A DNA stretch of 64,000 nt from Neostapfia colusana. Its lineage: Eukaryota; Streptophyta; Magnoliopsida; Poales; Poaceae. The first letter of the stretch is position 1; each line of letters begins with the position of its first letter. The notes below the pieces were generated by a model. That model was not told the DNA's origin. It ran no database searches and saw only the letters and a list, made by a program, of their open reading frames with translations. Where the stretch lies: positions 53,165,652 to 53,229,651 of the forward strand of contig JASWHV010000012.1 of assembly GCA_030760725.1 (NCBI GenBank), read 5' to 3'. Of this stretch, positions 56,830-64,000 are shown one piece after another. The position numbers and the translations under genes were made by a program.

Positions 56830-59740
56830 TGTAAAAGTCCCAAAAATGTGTATGAATAAAAACTAAAGTTTGAGTTCATATGTGTGGCAAAGACATGAAA
56901 AATGGGACTTGCTAAAACTTTTCTTCATGCAAGGTAATACATGGATGAACATCCAACATGAGGTTCACCTTTTTATTTAAAAAGTGTTGGACCAATAAGG
57001 AGTTAAATACCTCTTTGCATGAAAGTTTAAAATTCAGATTTGAAATTCAAAGTTCACATATGGGGTGACCAAAAAACTTTGAATAAACATGCAGCCCTAT
57101 AGTTGGGATTATAGGGAAAAGTTTGCCCACAAACTTTTCAATTGTAGGGTGGGCTCAAAAAGGAGTTAAAGAGGAGAATTTGCAAACTTCAACCAAATTC
57201 AAATTTGGCAAGCAAATTCAAACTGAATTGGAAGGATTCAAATTCTAACCCACATTTTCAAAACTCAGAATTGTGGGATTTAAGAGGATCAGCTTGAGAA
57301 GATATTTGGGGAGGAAATGTGGAGTGGGACCCACATGTCATAGAGCTAAAAGAGGAGCCTTGCACCTTAAGTCTCAGCCCCAGTGGGGAAATTCGTCGAG
57401 CAGCACGTGGGCCACGAGCAGCTCCCACCGTGGAGCCACGGGGACGCTCGGCAGCGCCACCAGCTGCTGCATTTCCCCACATACGGCGCCCAGAGGCGGT
57501 TCTGCGGCCTTATCAACCCCGCCTGGACGAAGCAAAGGCCGTCCCTTCTTCTCCTCCTCGCGAGCGCACGGCCAGCGACCGTCTTCCCCTCCGCCTCTCG
57601 GTCCGATCGGAAGAACGGCGAAACCACCACGCTCTTTCCTCCCCTGACCTGCTAAACATCGCCGCGAGCTCGGCCTCCACCTTCCTGACCCGCAAGCCAG
57701 CGAGCTGAGGCCTCCGGTGCCCGAGAACGACCGCCGCCGCGGCGACCTAAGCCGAGAAAGTGATTGGGCGCTCGTGGACAACCCTCCACAGTGGGTTTCA
57801 CGGCCGAACGATCACACCTACGGACGCGCACGGGTGCGGTGCTGCTCTCAGCCCAAGCTCAGGCCATACCGTGAAGCATCGCCGGCGAATTTCGAAGTTT
57901 TGCTCTGGCGACCCCATTCCGAGCTTCCGGTATGATTCTTTCAAATTCTTGCCCTCTGATCCTCCTTAAGTCATCAAATTTGGCACATAGACGCTGGATT
58001 AGCCGGCGGTCATTTCTTCTTTAGGATCCAGCGCATGAAAACACCTCAGCACGACGGAATTCGAGCTCGACTAGAGGTGTTCATGGCGGACCCATTCGGT
58101 CGCACGGCGACAACCTATTTACAGCCGCTCCCGAGCCATTTTGAGGTCGTGTCGATCCTCCTAGAGGTACGCTGGTGCTGTAGGGCTCGTCGGCACAAGC
58201 TTTTGAGGGCTGGAGACCCCGGGCGACGCTGCCGGACTTCCACAGAGGCAGTTACACGTCGCCGGCCATGTTCCGGTCGTCGGCGGTCCTAGCAAACCCC
58301 ACAGCCCTGTTCCTCGAGGCCCTAAACCCCCTGGCGACGAGTTGTAGCTCCGGCGGTGGCCGGGAAGGCCGGTCCGGTGAACTTCCGGTTACTCCGGCGA
58401 GGGGGAGCGCGCGGGCGCGAGCGAGGAGCAGGAGGTAGAAGAAAGCCGTGGGCCCCGCCTGTCAGCAGCTCAGAATTCAAATCCGGGATCAGGTGTGGCT
58501 GGGATCCCGTGTGCTGGCACGAAAAACCTAGTGGCCCCGGTGTGGCCCAGTTCTGATTGGTTGGAATTCAAATAAGCGGGCCCAGTGGGATTTTCAATAG
58601 GAAAATAATTCCAGGCTTAGCTCAATCTTTAGAAATTCATATCTCCCTGTAGAAAACTCCAATTTGAGTGATTCCAATTGGGTTGGATTCATCTCTCTGA
58701 GTTCTATCCAAATATGAACTCAGATTTGTATGAAAGTTAATATTATATTCTGGAAAATTCTTGGAAGGTTTTCTGAAAAAGAATTATTGAGGGAGTTTGG
58801 GTTATCCAAAAATACCCAAATTTTGCCAGAATATTATTTAGCATATTGTTGACCTTCTAGCAAATTCTCAGCTCATTTGAAGATCATTTGAGTAGGAATT
58901 TGCTAAAAACAATCTGCTGTGTTCATAAGAGTCCAGAAACATTTTCAGAAAATGTTTCCCACTTCAAAAATCTGTTCTGAGCAATCCATAGCTCCCAAAA
59001 TCATAGGAAAATTTAGGCAAGCTCTCTGGGACATACTTGGAATTGTAGTTCACTTAGTTGGGCATGAAAATGCACATTACTACAGAATTAATTCTATTGA
59101 GTACAAATGCTTAAAGAATTGTTCTGGGAGAACTACCCAAGTAAAAGGGCTGAGTTTTGGACCATATGACTCTCATGTGATCAAGAACTCACATGTAAAT
59201 TATCAGCCCAAGCCGAGTCCTGGAACTCCCTGTTCTTGTTCTCCATACTTGTGTATATGTGGGAATACATAAGAGATGTTGTGAGGATTATGGGGAGGAC
59301 ACAATATGACCCCACATTAGCTGCAATTTGGCAAGCTAAATACTTAGGTAGTATAGAACCGGCTGTAAAAGTTTTGAGGCCATTGGAGTTCTTGTTCTTC
59401 AGTTGCACTCAAATCTTTTCAGCTTATCTATTATGTTCATTAGAGAAAACGGTTAGTGTATAGCTAAGGGCCTTAAGGTCAAATTAGTTTAATTCTGTTC
59501 TTTGCAAAACAGAGGCAAACCAAGCCATGCTTGGCTTTTCCAAACAACCTCTGTTCTTAAGAAAGTAATTCTATAACTTCTTTCCATTACATTCTATAAA
59601 ACATATGCATATGCATCTCAATAGGAACCACAACGAAGGGGACTCAAAGGAGTGATTCATCGAAGTGGATCAAGCTCCGGAGAGTCAAGGGTGGATCTGC
59701 AAGGATACTAACTGCTTATATACGACTACCCTGCAAAACA

Positions 59741-59758
59741 GGCAAGCTCCGGTTTGCA
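59741..59758 (+). promoter_or_regulatory. Tetraloop stem-loop, G4 LTR
   Basis: GGCAAGCTCCGGTTTGCA, with the TCCG loop as in G2, although G4 is otherwise closer to the G1/G3 family. Confidence 0.5.
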
Positions 59759-59929
59759 TTTAACAGCTATTAAGTTTTTATTTTGTACTCACTTTCGGTC
59801 AAGATATGAACTGTGCATTAGGTCTAGTGATTGATACTCCTCTTGCATAACCAAATGACCCATGGAGTATTGGGTAGGTGTCTTTCACCGTGTAGAACTG
59901 CCATGCTTAAGTACTGTTCGGTAGAAGTC

Positions 59930-59948
59930 GAGTGGTGAGATGCTACTC
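59930..59948 (+). promoter_or_regulatory. Conserved stem-loop, G4 LTR (G-U variant)
   Basis: GAGTGG and CTACTC around TGAGATG. One A has become G, which keeps pairing as G-U, so the fold survives the substitution. Confidence 0.5.
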
Positions 59949-61110
59949 GCAGATTTAGGAACAACAGGGGCATACGGGATTGGTTCGTAATTGAATTAGC
60001 AAGTTAAAGTTGAGACCGGAAGGTTGTAGGAGCAACAGGACATAGGGGCCTGGGTGCTGTAGACCTGTCCGTGTCGGTCAAGGACCGATCCGTATGTGGC
60101 CCTGTTGAACAAGTTTGAGTTGTGTACCGGACTCATGCTGGCTATATGGGACCCAGTAAACCGATGTACCTCGGGAAGCTGTCGTTGGGACTTTTCAGGT
60201 CGCCTCAGGCGGACGGCCGGTGTGCGGTATGTGGGGAATATTCTCATGACATCTCACGTCGGAAGGTGCACCATGAGAGTAGCTACTGTACGGGGTGACT
60301 TGATCGATTCAGCGGGGGTGAAACGGGGGAAAGGCTGCCACGTACGACGTCAGTGATGGTTGTTGTAGGCAACGTCGAGTACGGGCGTACGTGTCGTGTA
60401 GTCCGGGTGTTATTGATTCGAATCACCGTCGCTCGCAGAATGGACCGAGCATACTTGTTCTCACAGTCGTGACGTAGTAAGAACTTGCATGAGAAAGGAA
60501 CTAATCATTTTGATGTGAAATATTATCCTACCTTTGTATTGGAACTTGATGAATAGGCTAGTGCAAACTCGATTCTTTTATGCCATGAGCAATTTACATC
60601 GGGGGAAAGCGTTTCTTGTTTGATTGTGGACTCCCAATGTGGCGTGCCCAGGGTTACTTAAAATGCTGCAATTAATACCTGAAAGTAAGGATGCACTTTT
60701 AGGCGAGTTTAATTATGCTTATGCCATCCTATGTTAGGTTCATAACCTCACTTAGAGTTTCATGTTTAGGGTGACGGTTAAGTCTTGCTGAGTATTATGC
60801 TCACGGATGCTATCCGAGTTGTTTTGCAGGTAATTGACTCGATGCTTATAAGAAGAGGTGCCGATGAGACTTGGGAACCTCCGAGTGCTTACTCAAAGAG
60901 CATCCTCGCCGCTGCAGATTGTCTTCGTGTTGCTAGTAAGAAACGTCCGCGGGCTGGACCGTTTCTTTGTTGCTAGTTTAGATAGGAGTCGTGAGAGTGA
61001 TAGTCTTCCGCTGTAGTTAACTCTGATATAAGTATTTGTAAAACTTTCTTGTACGCTTCCGCAAACTATTTATGTAATATGATGTATGTTCATCGACCCG
61101 TGTGCTGTTG

Positions 61111-61131
61111 GGTGCCGCATAACACGGCACC
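61111..61131 (+). promoter_or_regulatory. U5 hairpin, G4 LTR
   Basis: GGTGCCG, loop CATAACA, CGGCACC; 29 bp before the LTR end. Confidence 0.5.
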
Positions 61132-61163
61132 ACCCGATGAGGTCCTGTGGGGCCGTCTCAGCG

Positions 61164-61196
61164 TGGTATCTGAGCTGTTACACATGGTATCAGAGC
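61164..61196 (+). promoter_or_regulatory. Doubled primer-binding site of G4
   Basis: TGGTATCTGAGC at 61164-61175 (one mismatch to the usual motif, three bases after the LTR) and a perfect TGGTATCAGAGC at 61185-61196. Both are followed by TG, so this looks like a tandem duplication of about 21 bp. Confidence 0.85.
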
Positions 61197-62729
61197 TGTG
61201 TTGGGAACAGAGCACGGATTGAGCATCATATTATGTCAAAAACTTAGGATACGGTGAGATAACGGTACTAGGCCCACATAAGGACTACTATTAGCATATT
61301 ATGAAGGTGGCAACCTAACTTATGTGTTATGTCGGAAAATCGTGCATCTCGGGACGTCTATGTCTTGGGGGTGCACGTATGCGCTGTCCACCAGTGCGCA
61401 CAAGCTGAAGGGTGGAGCCTCACGGGTGGCAGGTAACCCGACTCGCTTTAGTATCCTCTACGACTCTTCATGTCGTTTGGGGTATTCGAGCAACGTCTTC
61501 CCTGGCGTGCGTGGTGCAATTTGGGAGACCCCGTCACGTGGTCAGTAACGTGAACACGTAGCTCAAGGCGTGTTTGGCTTGAGAACACCTGGGCGAGTGA
61601 TGACGGCCGGGTGTACAAACTGTTATGGATACTGGGTTCGGTGTGCAGCCGGACCTGATGATTGAGTGTGGCTTATGTAGGTGCTAACCACGAAAAACCT
61701 TAGTGCGTGTAGAACACGTTTGCGAGTGACCGTTTTAGTGCCACCTAACGATACGTGTATGCCGGTGTAATCCGGTTAGGTTTTTCTTTGGTGACGCAAC
61801 AAAGTACCGTCATATGTCTTACGGTGCATCGTCACCGTACTACACTGGATAGTATTCTTACCTATGAAGAAATCATTCATGACTAACTTCCAAACTAAAA
61901 ATGGATGTGATAAAGCACATATTAGTTACTGAGCTCTTCATTTGAACTAAGTTTCAAAGAAGAGACTTGTTAGGCTTCTTTTGATCTCAAAGACAGAGTG
62001 CTCTGTTCAGACAGAAAATTTTCTGGTCTTTAACAGAGAGTAACTCTGATTAGCTTGAACCAATGGAGGTGTTTGATACCGTTCGGGAAAGGTTACTAAG
62101 TGCTCTACAACTTTTCTGTAGAACTCCAGAGCCAAATCCGACACCAACTTGGTTGAATGTCCAGATGAATGCAAACTGTTCAGAAAACAGAGCAGCAGCA
62201 AACTTCTCTGGATGTTTCTGTAAATTGGCCATAACAATCTGTAGAAAAATTTCTAAAGGTCATGTAATACACCGTTAGAAAGGTTATGAAACGTACAACG
62301 ATTTTGTAGTTCATAGTTTGTTCGGAATTGTGCCCCAGTTGTATGTAAAACTGTGATGAAAACAGCCACATACAAAGGAGGTGCTGGCAAATTTTAGCCA
62401 GAAATTCTGTCAACTTTGAACAATCCTAACTTTTGTTCCAAAATGATCTAGGGGCATATGAGTACTCGTTGAAAAGATACTAAAGTTAACTTTAACTTTG
62501 GTATTCAACTTGAGTTCTGAAAATGCTAGTAACTGGATCAAATTCTGGGTTAAGTACAGAAAGGTCTGTTCTGTACAGAATGAGGGACTGAATATGTTGG
62601 CTTTAGAAAGATGTGTAAACATGAAATTTTGTTATGTTTTCATAAAGTTTTAGCATGTTCATGTTTTTCATACTTCCACATACTGCTGAGATCATGTTTT
62701 GACTCCCCTCAAAATTATGCTTTTGCAGT
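61197..62729 (+). other. 5' leader of G4
   Basis: 1.53 kb with no supported gene. The region at about 61300-61830 is very similar to the G2 and G3 leaders; after that it matches the G3 leader more loosely. Confidence 0.8.
61387..61416 (+). promoter_or_regulatory. Candidate dimerisation/packaging hairpin of G4
   Basis: TCCACC (61387-61392), loop with GTGCGCAC (61394-61401), GGTGGA (61411-61416). Identical stem and palindrome to G2 and G3. Confidence 0.5.
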
Positions 62730-64000
62730 ATGGTGCGTACTCATTCTCCGAGTAGGACTGAAGGTTCTCATCGAGACAGTGATGACTCGACTCCACCAGG
62801 GGCACCGCCATCAACGGTATGGGCGGATATCATGGCTCAGATGGTCGAGTCAAGTCAAGAGAACACAAGACTACTCCAAGCCTTGGTACAACAGGGCTTA
62901 CTCCAACACGCGCAACAGGACGTTCCACCTCGGAACGCCTACTTGGATTTCTTGGCGACACAACCGCCAATTTTCACGGAGGCCAACGAACCAGTGGAAG
63001 CTGATCAGTGGCTTCGAGTTATGGAGTCCAAGTTTGGAGTGTTTGAGTGCGATGAGTATCAGAAGACATTATTTGCAGCTCAACAGCTCCATGGAGCCGC
63101 CGGAAATTGGTGGTTTGCTTATCTCGCCACCGTTCCAGAAGGCCATCAAGTGGAGTGGACGGAATTTCGTGAAGCATTCCGGGCTCGTCACATTCCTATG
63201 GGTTTTATTAAGGCCCAACAGCAAGAATTCAGGAACCTGAAGCAGGGGGACATGAGTGTCCTCGATTATGTCAGACGATTCAACCTTCTGGCACAATATG
63301 CTCCTGCTTATGCGACGAGCGAAGCTGCAATGTGTGACTACTTTTTCTATGGCTTGAGTGCCATACTAAAAGAGAAGTTAGCTTTGTTCAATCAAGGCAG
63401 TTACACCGAGTTGATCAGTGCTGCTCTGCTACAAGAACAAGCGACACTTGAGTGTCAAGCAGAGAAGAGGGACCGGGAGGGTGTGCAAGAAGACACACCA
63501 GTTGTTCCTTGCAAATACCGTGTGGTGTATCGCACACCATCCGATGGAAGATGGCAATCACCAGTGAGATCAACTCTGTACAGATTTCCTGCTCAAGAAT
63601 CTTGTCTTGAAGCAACACCATTGCCGCAGCAACGAATGACACCTGTTGCATCAATGCTGCAGCCAAGTACATCAACTTCTCAACCACAAGTCATCGAAGA
63701 ACCGGGGAAACCTCCGTGTTCTTATTGCCACCGTTCAGGGCATTTTAGGAAAGAATGCCGGGAAAAGTTGGTGAACACCAGACAGCTATCATCGTCAGGT
63801 GGTATGCCGCCACCTGCTCAAGTCAATGTAACAGCATTGCAAGCCGGGAGTGTGCAACATCTGGCTATTGAGGATGTCCCGGAGGGAGCACCGGTGTTAG
63901 CGGGCATGTTCACTCTCAAAGACGTGCCCGTGCTCATACTTTTTGATTCCGGTGCAACCCATAATTTTATCAGCAAAACATGCGTGGATCAGCACCAATT
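62730..64000 (+). CDS. gag and start of protease of G4 (open, runs off the window)
   Basis: ATG 62730 opens MVRTHSPSRTEGSHRDSDDS, aligned with the G3 start. The frame is open for all 423 codons in the window. Gag domain roughly residues 95-260 (LHGAAGNWWFAYLATVPEGH, LKQGDMSVLDYVRRFNLL), zinc knuckle CSYCHRSGHFRKEC at 330-343, and the protease motif LFDSGATHNFIS with its catalytic Asp at 406. At codon 50, where G3 has a stop, G4 has Gln. The 1271 bp seen show no damage, so this is the best candidate for a recently active copy. RT, RNase H and integrase are outside the window. Confidence 0.92.
   Translation, partial: MVRTHSPSRTEGSHRDSDDSTPPGAPPSTVWADIMAQMVESSQENTRLLQALVQQGLLQHAQQDVPPRNAYLDFLATQPPIFTEANEPVEADQWLRVMESKFGVFECDEYQKTLFAAQQLHGAAGNWWFAYLATVPEGHQVEWTEFREAFRARHIPMGFIKAQQQEFRNLKQGDMSVLDYVRRFNLLAQYAPAYATSEAAMCDYFFYGLSAILKEKLALFNQGSYTELISAALLQEQATLECQAEKRDREGVQEDTPVVPCKYRVVYRTPSDGRWQSPVRSTLYRFPAQESCLEATPLPQQRMTPVASMLQPSTSTSQPQVIEEPGKPPCSYCHRSGHFRKECREKLVNTRQLSSSGGMPPPAQVNVTALQAGSVQHLAIEDVPEGAPVLAGMFTLKDVPVLILFDSGATHNFISKTCVDQHQ

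Larger units (their letters stand above)
56830..61160 (+). repeat. 5' LTR of G4 (4331 bp)
   Basis: TGTAAAAGTCCC to GGCCGTCTCA. The end is set by alignment with the G1 LTR end; an alternative end at 61184 (ACACA) is possible because of the doubled primer site. A GC-rich block lies at 57380-58560; its ORFs are not conserved as proteins. No TATATAA at the position seen in G1. Confidence 0.85.
56830..64000 (+). mobile_element. G4: Tekay-type Ty3/gypsy retrotransposon, 5' part
   Basis: 5' LTR, doubled primer-binding site, leader, and gag with the start of protease, running off the window. It is inserted in the 5' LTR of G3 (left flank CCAAG), so it is younger than G3. Its LTR is a diverged relative of the G1/G3 family. 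Confidence 0.92.

Overview
The window is repeat-dense nuclear DNA from a flowering plant, almost certainly a grass. The evidence is the set of element families: Ty3/gypsy elements with gag-pol proteins resembling the Tekay/Del lineage and LTRs of about 4 kb, a Tat/RIRE2-type Ty3/gypsy element with an antisense 'putative gypsy type transposon' ORF, a SIRE/Opie-type Ty1/copia relic, and a CACTA transposon with TTTGCGACGGC subterminal repeats. Family names come from recognising protein motifs, not from a search. I find no host protein gene, rRNA, tRNA or CRISPR.

The layout is a nest. The oldest layer is a Ty1/copia element on the minus strand, now in pieces at 5689-6079, 39758-40395 and 44299-45158. 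Left of it is the 3' end of a Tat-like element X (4562-5688). Element G1, of which only the pol end and the 3' LTR (280-4561) lie in the window, sits in X's noncoding tail. A Tat element (6080-39757, plus strand, target duplication ACTAA at both ends) is inserted in the copia 3' region. Its 5' LTR is cut by a minus-strand Tekay-type LTR (LTR-C), which is split by the complete element G2 (6693-21912, minus strand, duplication GAGGG). LTR-C is joined head to head to a 5'-truncated plus-strand LTR (LTR-D), which abuts the Tat gag remnant. This points to a deletion that removed the middle of the nest.

Right of the Tat element, a CACTA transposon (40396-44298, duplication TTA) sits in the copia pol gene. 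Element G3 (45159-56829, minus strand) sits in the copia RT. A 202-bp MITE lies in the 3' LTR of G3. Element G4 (56830 to the window end, plus strand) splits the 5' LTR of G3. G4 is open through gag and the start of protease. The other gag-pol genes are broken by nonsense codons or frameshifts, and G3 also has Asp-to-Asn changes at catalytic positions of reverse transcriptase and integrase.

Most notable observations: (1) G2 carries an extra upstream gene of about 314 codons that I do not recognise. (2) G3 and G4 appear to show successive stages of a primer-binding-site duplication that moved the LTR boundary outward by 50 bp. (3) G2, G3 and G4 share a nearly unchanged leader containing a hairpin that presents the palindrome GTGCGCAC, a candidate RNA dimerisation or packaging signal. 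(4) Several small stem-loops, one with a UNCG-type tetraloop, are retained in the Tekay-type LTRs. (5) The Tat LTR carries a tandem array of G-box motifs, with a displaced copy inside the element. (6) The Tat RNase H region holds eight in-register heptapeptide repeats.
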